A stretch of DNA of 64,000 nucleotides from positions 496,001-560,000 of the forward strand of contig CAVURM010000001.1 in NCBI GenBank assembly GCA_963743875.1. The letters run 5' to 3'. The notes below the pieces were generated by a model. That model had not been told where the DNA came from, did not search any database, and worked only from the letters and a program-made list of their open reading frames with translations. The DNA is from RHKX01 sp963743875. GTDB lineage: Bacteria > Actinomycetota > Thermoleophilia > Solirubrobacterales > 70-9. Each line of letters starts with the position of its first letter. Within the stretch, counting starts at the first letter, position 1. A program made the position numbers and the translations under genes. Positions 7,596 through 14,648 of the stretch are shown piece by piece.

Positions 7596-8720
7596 TCAGA
7601 TTGCCCTTCGGGCGATATTCAGCGCCGCATCGAGCTCATGCTCTCTTCCAGCTCGGAGCTCCCCGTTCAGCTTCTTCTCGAGAGCGCCCCTTAGACCCGC
7701 ACCGACTCTGGGCCCGGGCTCGATCCCGGCGGCGATCAGATCGGCGCCGCCGATCCCGAGGCCGACATGACGCCAATCCCCCATGTACTCATCCACCCAG
7801 TCGGCACCCGCGGCGGCGGCGATGAGGAGCGCAGGTGGGCGGATCCCGGTGGCCAGGGCCACGGCATCGGAGGGGCGAGCCGGGTGCTCTTCGGCGAGGC
7901 TCAGGGCAGCAGTCAGTTCCTCCCCCCCGTCGGCCGCCAGCAGGACCGCCGCCTCCCGGGCCCAACATTCGTCCCGCCAGGCCGGAGCATCCAGGGTTTC
8001 GTCAATCGTCGCGATCAACCCCAGCGACTGCTCTGAAAGTGGGAGAACGCCCCACTCCGCGAGCAGCCGGAACCCCGCGGCCGCTTCGGCCTCGCCGGCG
8101 AGTCGGGCGAGCTCGGAGTTGCGGCGGTCGCTGCTGAGATGCACAAGATCGGTCGATGTGAGCAACGCCAGCGTGTCCTCGTCCGGACTGAGCCGGAGCC
8201 GGGCGCAGTAGCGAGCCGCGCGGATCGCTCTCGTCGGATCGTCATTGAACGAACCCGGGTGGAGCACCCGGAGCCTCCCGGAGGCGAGATCGGCGGAGCC
8301 GCCGAACGGATCGATGATCCGATGCGGAGAGGCCAACGAGATCGCGATCGCGTTGATCGAGAAGTCCCGCCGGGCGAGGTCCTCCTCGATCGATGCCGGT
8401 ACGACCACGGGGAGGGCACCCGGAGCCGGGTAGGTCTCCGTACGCGTCCGGGCGAGATCGGCGTGCCGCTCATGATCGAGAGGAACCGTCGCCGTCGCGA
8501 ACCGATCGTGGCGTCGTGCCCCCTCTCCCTCCACGATTTCGAGCAGACCGTCGAGGTCCCCGTCGACGGCGATGTCGATGTCGCCGTCCGGCTCAGCCCC
8601 GGCGACGAGCGACCGCGCCACCCCTCCGACCAGGTACGCGTCGATACCGCGCAGCGCTTCGCCCAGGCGTCCAAGGTGGAGCCGTTCGATCGCGGAGGCC
8701 AGGCTCTTGTCGGGGTTCAT
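7596..8720 (-). CDS. CCA-adding-type tRNA nucleotidyltransferase / poly(A) polymerase head domain
   Basis: 374 aa, class II nucleotidyltransferase fold. GG at 32-33, the metal-binding DID at 47-49 in EPDGDIDIAVDG, RRDFSINA (117-124) and DDPTRAIRAARY are the hallmarks of enzymes that add CCA to tRNA 3' ends. No HD phosphohydrolase domain is seen, so it is the plain form. The C-terminal part is Ala/Leu-rich and less conserved; a split A- or CC-adding enzyme cannot be excluded. Start ATG at 8720; longer frames upstream run antisense through the next gene and are rejected. Only 27 bases separate this start from the divergent start at 8748. Confidence 0.85.
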   Translation of the reverse strand: MNPDKSLASAIERLHLGRLGEALRGIDAYLVGGVARSLVAGAEPDGDIDIAVDGDLDGLLEIVEGEGARRHDRFATATVPLDHERHADLARTRTETYPAPGALPVVVPASIEEDLARRDFSINAIAISLASPHRIIDPFGGSADLASGRLRVLHPGSFNDDPTRAIRAARYCARLRLSPDEDTLALLTSTDLVHLSSDRRNSELARLAGEAEAAAGFRLLAEWGVLPLSEQSLGLIATIDETLDAPAWRDECWAREAAVLLAADGGEELTAALSLAEEHPARPSDAVALATGIRPPALLIAAAAGADWVDEYMGDWRHVGLGIGGADLIAAGIEPGPRVGAGLRGALEKKLNGELRAGREHELDAALNIARRAI

Positions 8721-8733
8721 CGCTCCGTAGGAT
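8707..8733 (+). promoter_or_regulatory. Candidate promoter for the beta-propeller gene
   Basis: TTGTCG (8707-8712) and TAGGAT (8728-8733) with 15 bases between; ATG follows at 8748, giving a very short leader. The -35 lies inside the divergent gene. Confidence 0.45.
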
Positions 8734-8747
8734 GCTGCGTTCGGCAG

Positions 8748-10166
8748 ATGAAACGGATCCTGACCATCTGGCGCGCCATGACCGGCGCCGAGCGGACTGT
8801 AGCCGCAGCGGCCGCGATCGCCCTGTCGATCACGGTGGTGGCGGCTGCATTTGCGCTGCTCAAACGCCCCGACGACGTGTCCAATCCCGACGTGGCATTC
8901 AGTCGCTCCGACGGCGCCGGCAAACAGGAGTCGAAGGCCCCCAAGAAGAAGAGCACCGTCACCTGGCCGCGGTTCGGATACGACGTCGGCCGGAGCAAGT
9001 TCCTCGACGCCCCTGTGGTCCGCCCCCCGTTCCGCAAGGACTGGAAGTACAAGGGCGACCAACTGATCGAATTTCCGCCGATCGTCGTCGACGACAGGCT
9101 CTACTTCATCGACAACGACGGTGTATACGTCGCGCTGGATGCACGGACCGGCAAGGTCGTCTGGAAAAAGCAGCTCTCATCCCTGAACGCGTCTTCCCCC
9201 GCCTATTACAGGGGAGTCCTCTACAGCGTCGCCCTCGAGCCCGGGCAGGCGCTGGCGGTTCGGGCGAGCGACGGCAAGGTGCTTTGGCGCAAGCCGCTGC
9301 CGGATCGAGCGGAGTCGTCCCCCCTCGTAATCCGAGGGCGGATGTACTTCGGAGACGAGGCAGGGCAGTTCTACGCCCTCGACGTCAAGGACGGATCGAC
9401 GATCTGGGAAACGACGCTCGGCGGCTCGGTCAAGGCCGCCCCGGCGCTCGACGACGGCACACTGTTCGTCGGCGACTACGGAGGCAAGATGAACGCCGTC
9501 CGCGCCGGCGACGGCCAGCTCATCTGGCAGACGTCCGACCTCGGAACCGGAATCGCGGGCTCGGGGCGCTTCTACTCGACGGCCGCGGTCGCCTTCGGGC
9601 GCGTCTACGCCGGCGACGTCGACAGCCGCGTCTACAGCTTCGACGCGACGACCGGCGAGATCGCGTGGACGTTCTCCACCGGCGATTACGTCTACTCGGG
9701 TGTTGCCGCGGCCGACACCAAGGGCACCGGCCCGACCGTCTACTTCGGCTCCCACGACCGCAACGTCTACGCGGTCGATGCCAAGTCGGGCAAGCAGAAA
9801 TGGGCTGAGGCGTCGGGTGGGCAGATATCCGGTCCGGCCACGGTGGTCGGCGATGTCGTCTACGTCTCCACCTTCAGCGGCAACTCGACGATCGGCCTCG
9901 ATCTCGGCACCGGCCGTCGCGTGTTCAGCTACGACGATGGCGAGTACGGCCCCGTCGTCTCCGACGGACAGACGCTGTATCTCACCGGGGGTGTGACCGT
10001 CGTCGCCTTCGAGCCGATCGAGGTCGGTGACTACAAGTACAAGACGAAGAAGGGCCAGAAGGGAATCGTGCCGCCGGCCGAGCAACGGGCGGCCCGCAAG
10101 GAGGCCCGCAGGAACAATCAGCAGCAGGCGCAGCAGTCCGGCGGCCAGGCGGCGGCCCAGGGCTGA
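8748..10166 (+). CDS. Membrane-anchored PQQ-type beta-propeller protein
   Basis: 472 aa. An N-terminal hydrophobic helix (about 15-40) anchors it outside the membrane, followed by a Lys-rich linker. From about residue 100 it has six or more WD/PQQ-like blades with the recurring pattern YALDxxxGxxxW (for example YVALDARTGKVVW, YALDVKDGSTIWE, YSFDATTGEIAW, YAVDAKSGKQKW). The C-terminus is Lys/Gln-rich. Structurally BamB-like, but actinobacteria without a BAM-type outer membrane use such propellers as scaffolds or sensors; no PQQ-dehydrogenase residues were identified. Function unknown. Confidence 0.85.
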   Translation: MKRILTIWRAMTGAERTVAAAAAIALSITVVAAAFALLKRPDDVSNPDVAFSRSDGAGKQESKAPKKKSTVTWPRFGYDVGRSKFLDAPVVRPPFRKDWKYKGDQLIEFPPIVVDDRLYFIDNDGVYVALDARTGKVVWKKQLSSLNASSPAYYRGVLYSVALEPGQALAVRASDGKVLWRKPLPDRAESSPLVIRGRMYFGDEAGQFYALDVKDGSTIWETTLGGSVKAAPALDDGTLFVGDYGGKMNAVRAGDGQLIWQTSDLGTGIAGSGRFYSTAAVAFGRVYAGDVDSRVYSFDATTGEIAWTFSTGDYVYSGVAAADTKGTGPTVYFGSHDRNVYAVDAKSGKQKWAEASGGQISGPATVVGDVVYVSTFSGNSTIGLDLGTGRRVFSYDDGEYGPVVSDGQTLYLTGGVTVVAFEPIEVGDYKYKTKKGQKGIVPPAEQRAARKEARRNNQQQAQQSGGQAAAQG

Positions 10167-10283
10167 TTCCACGAATGGGCCCGAGCGGCAGAGGCCCCAG
10201 CTTGGTTCCACGATCGGGCCCGAGCGGCGGAGGCCCCAGCTTGGTTCCACGAATGGGCCCGAGCGGCGGAGGCCCAGCGGGGG
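10167..10283. repeat. Three tandem copies of a 39-bp unit
   Basis: TTCCACGAATGGGCCCGAGC starts at 10167, 10206 (one variant base) and 10245, immediately after the propeller stop codon. The last unit grades into the large hairpin that follows. Noncoding in context. Confidence 0.85.
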
Positions 10284-10336
10284 CAACTCGCTTCGCTCGT
10301 GCTCGAGTCCCCGCTGGACCTCCACCGCTCGGGCCC
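10255..10336. terminator. Long hairpin after the beta-propeller gene
   Basis: Arms of about 28 bases (GGGCCCGAGCGG... and ...CCGCTCGGGCCC) with only two mismatches that can form wobble pairs, loop about 26 bases. No T-tract on either strand. Placed to act as a transcription terminator or structural repeat; the arm composition resembles the hairpin at 30.7 kb. Confidence 0.6.
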
Positions 10337-10410
10337 TGCCGGGGCTGGAGGTGGGTGTGGCCTGCCGAGGGGACGCCTGAGGTTGGTGTGGCCTGCCGAG
10401 GGACCGCCGG

Positions 10411-10650
10411 CCGGTGAGAGTCGGTTGGGCTGGGTAGGGGAGGATCTGGGAGGTCGGTCACCGTTCACCCGCCTGCCGAGGGCGCTTTCGGGGTGAACCC
10501 AATGTTCCGTACCTACGGGGTGCGTTTCGTAGGGTTCACCTTGGAACCCACCCTCCAACCACCGCTCGGGGTCGGTCCTCGTGGAGGACCTGCCGCGGGT
10601 GGCGCGGGCGTGGGTCGACACCCGAGCGTCAGCGAGCGGTGCGATCCACC
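10411..10650 (+). repeat. 240-bp dispersed repeat, copy A
   Basis: Base-by-base comparison with the reverse complement of 42721-42960 gives equal length and only two differences (at the GAGAG/GAGGG and ACGGGG/ACAGGG positions). Flanking both copies are GGTGTGGCCTGCCGAGG motifs in tandem. No transposase is encoded. Both copies allow a short frame beginning NPMFRTY, but it runs out of the repeat into unrelated sequence in each case. Confidence 0.95.
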
Positions 10651-10667
10651 CCGCGACAGGACCGCGG
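10593..10667 (-). repeat. 76-bp element with 8-bp terminal inverted repeats, copy 1
   Basis: Minus-strand copy of the CCGCGGGT...ACCCGCGG element also found at 30552 and 42703; here one terminal base is missing. It lies at the end of the 240-bp repeat and directly abuts the sulfatase remnant. Confidence 0.75.
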
Positions 10668-10679
10668 TCTGGCGCTTTC

Positions 10680-10930
10680 GCCGGGAAGGGGCCCGGTCCG
10701 GTCTGCGGTCGTGGTCTTTGATCGTCGGCAACAACGAGAGGCCGTCCATCGTGCGGCCGGCGGTCGCGGTGGCGAAATCGACGAGGGTCGGGGCGAAGAT
10801 GTTGGAGACCTGCCCGCGGGCCGTTCCCCCCTTGGGGACGCCGGGGCCGCGCACGATCAGGGGGCACGGAGCGACTCCTCGTAGGGCAGGTGCTTGTCGG
10901 CTCCACGGCCCCGGTGACCGTAGCTCGACC
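10680..10930 (-). pseudogene. Remnant of a sulfatase C-terminal region
   Basis: Minus-strand reading gives GADKHLPYEESLRAP, then after a one-base shift near 10865 LIVRGPGVPKGGTARGQ, APTLVDFATATAGRTMDGLS and LLPTIKD. These are the conserved end-of-core motifs of arylsulfatases (compare GRTMDGLSLLP in the intact sulfatase at 11178). No N-terminal half, active-site Cys or start is present, and similarity ends at the 76-bp repeat element near 10668. A truncated, frameshifted paralog, apparently cut by the repeat. Confidence 0.7.
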
Positions 10931-11166
10931 CCAAGCGAATCGATACGCTGCTTTACGTGTTCCAGACTGCGGTGGCGAACGGAGGCGTGTTCGGAGGTGC
11001 GCACACCCTGATCGACATCTCGAAGGTCAGGGACGCGAAGCTGGTCGATTGAAGCAAGACGACCAGCCACCTCGATCCGGTCCTGGCGCCGACGAAGATC
11101 AACAAGTTCACAGAGACTGTAGAGCCGTTCCTGCGGCAGATCGCGAAGAACGGCAAGGAGCGCTAA
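10923..11166 (+). pseudogene. Unrecognised gene remnant with an in-frame TGA
   Basis: Plus-strand frame reads LDPKRIDTLLYVFQTAVANG, continues to AKLVD, meets TGA at 11050-11052, then resumes in the same frame with SKTTSHLDPVLAPTKINKF and ends PFLRQIAKNGKER-TAA. The residue mix is protein-like and differs from shadow frames, but I do not recognise the family. The TGA could be a decayed TGG. It has no start codon and is bounded upstream by a TAG, so it looks like a 3' fragment next to the other debris of this segment. Confidence 0.45.
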
Positions 11167-11177
11167 GAGGAGCGACC

Positions 11178-12842
11178 GTGAGGGCTGATGAGATGTTCGG
11201 GGGGCGTATGAGAGCGTTGATCCTGCCGCTGCTGGCGGGCCTGACCGCGGCGGTGCTTTGTGGCGCGAGCGGGGCCACGGCCCAGGGCCCCGACTCCCCC
11301 GCGGCGGCCAGCTCGCAGAAGCCGAACATCATCGTGATCGAGACCGACGATCAGATCGTCAGCGACCTCCAGTACATGCCGACGGTCAAGCGGCAGATCA
11401 TCGACCGCGGCACGAGCTTCGAAAACTTCTTCAACTCCTACCCGCTCTGCTGCCCCTCGCGCACGGCCTTCCTCACGGGCCAGTTCGCCCACAACCACCA
11501 CGTGGAGAGCAACTTCGAGTCGAACGACGGCGGCCACTACCAATTCTCCTCACTGCCCGGGAAGCTCAACCAGAGCAACTCCCTCGGTCCCTGGCTGCAG
11601 GACGCCGGCTACAGGACCGGACTCGTGGGCAAGTACCTGAACGAGTACGGGGCCAAGGACCGGACCGAGATCCCGCCTGGTTGGGACTATTGGGCAACGC
11701 TGCTCGACAACTCCACCTACGACTACTTCAACTACGCCATGAACGTCAACGGCAAGGTCAAGTACTGGGGTGATCGCAGCTATGCGGAGGCCCAATTGGA
11801 CCTCGCCTCCGTCGCCAACGCGAGCCCGCCGGAGTCCTTCCCGGAGCTGCTCGACATCTTCCACCAGGTCTTCGTGCCCTACGACTACTTCGGGACCGCG
11901 AAGCCGAGCGACTACTCGATGGACACGAACGGGCGCTACGCCGCCGACTTCGTTGCCGACTCGGCTCCGGGGAGGAAGCCGTTCTTCCTCTGGTACACGC
12001 CGCCGGCGCCGCATGCCGAGGACACCAACCACGCCCAGGGCCTGCGGCCCGGGGCGCCGGAGCCCGATCCGCGGCCGCCTTACCGTTACCGCGACACGTT
12101 CGACGACGTCGAGGTGCCGATGACGCCGGCCTTCAACGAGGCAGACGTCTCCGACAAGGCCGCCAACGTCCGCAACCTGCCGAAGCTGACCGACGCCCAG
12201 GTCGAGGAGATCGGCGACAACTACCGCGGGCGCCTCGGCGCCGTGCTCTCCGTCGATGACCAGGTCAAGCTGATCATCAAGCAGCTGCGGCGGGCCGGTG
12301 AGATGCGAAACACCTACATCGTCTACACCTCCGACAACGGGTACATGCAGGGCGACCACCGCCTGCGCAGCTCGAAGTTCCTCCCGTTCGAGCCGGGGAT
12401 CCGGCTGCCCGCGGTGGTCCGCGGGCCGGGCATCAAGGAGGGCGCGAAGGTCACCGGCAACGCGATCGACGTCGACTGGACCCCGACGATCCTCAAGATG
12501 GCCGGGGCCAAGCCAGGCCGGACCATGGACGGCCTCTCGCTTCTCCCCGCCGCGAAGGGAAGGAATGATCTTCCCGACCGTGACGTGCCGCTCGAGGCGC
12601 TGAAGCCGCTGTTCAAGTTCTATACGCCGATCACGGCCTTCGATCTCCCCTACTACGGTGTGCGAACCGACCGCTACAAGTTCATCCAGTGGTCGTTCGA
12701 CGAGCGAGAGCTCTACGACCTGAAGAAGGATCCGTTCGAGCTCGAGAACCTCGCCGGCAAGCCGCAGTACGCCGATCTCGAGGCGAGGCTCGCGGCACGC
12801 GCGGCTGAGCTCAGCGACTGCGTCGGCGCCGACTGCCGCTGA
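11178..12842 (+). CDS. Secreted sulfatase (type I, Cys formylglycine)
   Basis: 554 aa. Hydrolyses sulfate esters after its active-site Cys is oxidised to formylglycine. Signal peptide about residues 11-36 (LILPLLAGLTAAVLCGASGATAQG). Metal-binding DD at 57-58; the signature C-x-P-S-R is C91-C-P-S-R95 followed by TAFLTGQ; SDNG at 385-388 supplies late metal ligands; GRTMDGLSLLP and RELYDLKKDPFELENLA mark the C-terminus. GTG at 11178 has a good AAGAGGAG binding site 6 bases upstream; internal ATGs lack one. The maturation enzyme is not in this window. Substrate unknown. Confidence 0.92.
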   Translation: MRADEMFGGRMRALILPLLAGLTAAVLCGASGATAQGPDSPAAASSQKPNIIVIETDDQIVSDLQYMPTVKRQIIDRGTSFENFFNSYPLCCPSRTAFLTGQFAHNHHVESNFESNDGGHYQFSSLPGKLNQSNSLGPWLQDAGYRTGLVGKYLNEYGAKDRTEIPPGWDYWATLLDNSTYDYFNYAMNVNGKVKYWGDRSYAEAQLDLASVANASPPESFPELLDIFHQVFVPYDYFGTAKPSDYSMDTNGRYAADFVADSAPGRKPFFLWYTPPAPHAEDTNHAQGLRPGAPEPDPRPPYRYRDTFDDVEVPMTPAFNEADVSDKAANVRNLPKLTDAQVEEIGDNYRGRLGAVLSVDDQVKLIIKQLRRAGEMRNTYIVYTSDNGYMQGDHRLRSSKFLPFEPGIRLPAVVRGPGIKEGAKVTGNAIDVDWTPTILKMAGAKPGRTMDGLSLLPAAKGRNDLPDRDVPLEALKPLFKFYTPITAFDLPYYGVRTDRYKFIQWSFDERELYDLKKDPFELENLAGKPQYADLEARLAARAAELSDCVGADCR

Positions 12843-12845
12843 GAC

Positions 12846-12874
12846 GGCGCCCAGTTGACTGGATCGGGGGCGCC
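12846..12874. terminator. Hairpin between convergent sulfatases
   Basis: GGCGCCC and GGGCGCC arms around a 15-base loop sit in the 63-base gap between two convergent genes. No T-tract; possible bidirectional terminator. Confidence 0.4.
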
Positions 12875-12905
12875 ACGATCCCAGCCAGCAGGGTCGAGAT
12901 GAGCT

Positions 12906-14648
12906 TCACGGAGTCGTCTTAGCGCCTTCCATGGCCGCAGCCAGGTGTTCCTTCAGCTGAGCGTGCACTCCTCTGTCGGCGGCATCTCGGGTCGTCCCCC
13001 AGTTGACGTGGAGGAGGTTATGGCTCTCGCAGGGATCGCGCTCCAGGTCATACATCTCGTACTCGGCGGGCCGTTGCCCCTCGGGATCGAAGTAGTAGGC
13101 GTACTTATGGGTGGCCGTCCGGATCGCCCGCACGCGGTTGGGCTGACCGGGAGCCTCAGTCAGCGCCGTCGCCGCCTGATGGTCGTCGTAGGTGAAATGA
13201 ACGGCGTCCTGAACGGTCGCGGCGGGATCCTCGTGATCGAGCACCGAGCCCAGGTCGACCGGCGATCGCTCCACGCGCTCGCGCTCCGGGGCGGCATTGG
13301 CGGCAATGACCGGCGCCAGGCTGCGACCCCGCAGGCCGGGGTCGGCCTCGCCGGTCTGCCCGTCGTCGCCCGCGACGTCGAGGATCGTCGGCAGGATGTC
13401 GACCAGCGAGCCGAGGGCCGCCGTCTCCTTCGGCTCCGGGAAGAGCACCGGGTTGGAGATCACCAGCGGCACGTTGATCGTCTCCTCGTAGGCATTGAAG
13501 GCCTTCTGGCGCAGCCCGCCGTGGGAGAGCCCCATCTCCCCGTGATCGGCGCAGCGGACGATGATCGTCCGCGACCGCAGTGATTCGGGGTCGTCCGGAT
13601 CGCCGAGAGCGCCGAGGATCCGACCGATCTTCTGGTCGATAACCCGATGAAGGTAGGCGTAGAAGTTGACGTAGTCGAGCTGCTGGCGCCGGGTCTTCAG
13701 CGGCCCGAGGTAGGCGGCCATTCCCATCCGCATCAACGAATGAACGGATGGCTTCTCACTCAGGTTCTCGTCGACGGTGGGCGGCAACAGGACTCCGAGG
13801 TCGCGGAACTCCTCGTTCGTGTAGCCACCTCCGATGTGCTGGGCCGGGTAGCCGAGGACGTCGTGGGGGTTGACGAGCGAGGCGACGAGGCAGAACGGCT
13901 CCGGCAACGCCGTCCGCCCCAGCCAACTCTCGATCTGGCGCGTGTAGACCTCGTCCCAGCCCTCCCCCTCTCCAGCATTGCCGCCACCGAAGTTCGCCGC
14001 ATTCGCGTTCTCGCCCGCGTCCGGAGCCTCCCAGTCGGCGAACCCATAGTCGCGCTCGATCCGCTCCCCGTCACGCTCGGTCCAGCCCCCCAGCAGCGAA
14101 TCCTCACCGCCGAGTGGGTGAGTCAGGTGCCACTTGCCCTTGTAGGCGACCTCGTAGCCGCGCGCCCGCAGCAGCCGCGGAAGGTTCGGCGTATCGATGG
14201 GAAGCTCCGTCTCACCCCCGGTGCTGGATCCGATGCCGAACGCGCCACGCGCGAACTGGGTCAGCACTCGGCGAGGTGGCGCTTCGCCCCGCCGCAGGAT
14301 CTTGGTCATCTCGGCAACGACCCCGGGCATATTGCGTGGATCGGGTTTCAGGTCAGCGGCGGTCAGCGTCAGCTTCACGCCGTGCTCGGCCGGGAAGCGA
14401 CCGGTGAACAGGGTCGCCCGGCTCGGCGAGCACATCGCCGTGTTGCAGAAGCCGTTGCTGAAGGTCAGCCCGGTGCGGGACAGCTCGGCACCGTTGGGCA
14501 TGAGCTCGGGCAACCAGCCCGGCTCATCGGGCCAGTGCCGCGGCTGGCGCTGCTGATCGGTGATCAGCAGCAAGACGTTGGGGCGAACTGCGGAGCCTAT
14601 GGGAGCACGCCGTCCCAACCCGCCGCGTAACAGGGGGTGGCAAGGCAC
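12906..14648 (-). CDS. Sulfatase without signal peptide
   Basis: About 570-580 aa. Metal-binding LLLITDQQ near residue 24-33, active-site C73-S-P-S-R followed by ATLFTGRFP, GKWHLTHP (about 172-179), ADHGEMG, and a C-terminal YEMYDLERDPCESHNL. Residues DTPNLPRLLRARGYEVAYKG are typical. Unlike the sulfatase at 11178 it begins almost directly at the catalytic fold and has no visible signal peptide, so it may act in the cytoplasm or have a mis-set start. Start uncertain: GTG 14648 or TTG 14618, both overlapping the upstream hydrolase, which shows translational coupling. Confidence 0.88.
   Translation of the reverse strand: MPCHPLLRGGLGRRAPIGSAVRPNVLLLITDQQRQPRHWPDEPGWLPELMPNGAELSRTGLTFSNGFCNTAMCSPSRATLFTGRFPAEHGVKLTLTAADLKPDPRNMPGVVAEMTKILRRGEAPPRRVLTQFARGAFGIGSSTGGETELPIDTPNLPRLLRARGYEVAYKGKWHLTHPLGGEDSLLGGWTERDGERIERDYGFADWEAPDAGENANAANFGGGNAGEGEGWDEVYTRQIESWLGRTALPEPFCLVASLVNPHDVLGYPAQHIGGGYTNEEFRDLGVLLPPTVDENLSEKPSVHSLMRMGMAAYLGPLKTRRQQLDYVNFYAYLHRVIDQKIGRILGALGDPDDPESLRSRTIIVRCADHGEMGLSHGGLRQKAFNAYEETINVPLVISNPVLFPEPKETAALGSLVDILPTILDVAGDDGQTGEADPGLRGRSLAPVIAANAAPERERVERSPVDLGSVLDHEDPAATVQDAVHFTYDDHQAATALTEAPGQPNRVRAIRTATHKYAYYFDPEGQRPAEYEMYDLERDPCESHNLLHVNWGTTRDAADRGVHAQLKEHLAAAMEGAKTTP

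Noticed and set aside
10167..10283. CRISPR-like short repeats
   Set aside because: 39-bp units directly abut each other; no spacers.
10411..10650. Insertion sequence
   Set aside because: No transposase frame, no clear terminal repeats for the 240-bp unit as a whole.
10493..11011. Frame beginning NPMFRTY, also present at 42878-42564 on the minus strand
   Set aside because: Shared only because it lies in the 240-bp repeat; outside the repeat the two frames have unrelated ends, so it is not a gene family.
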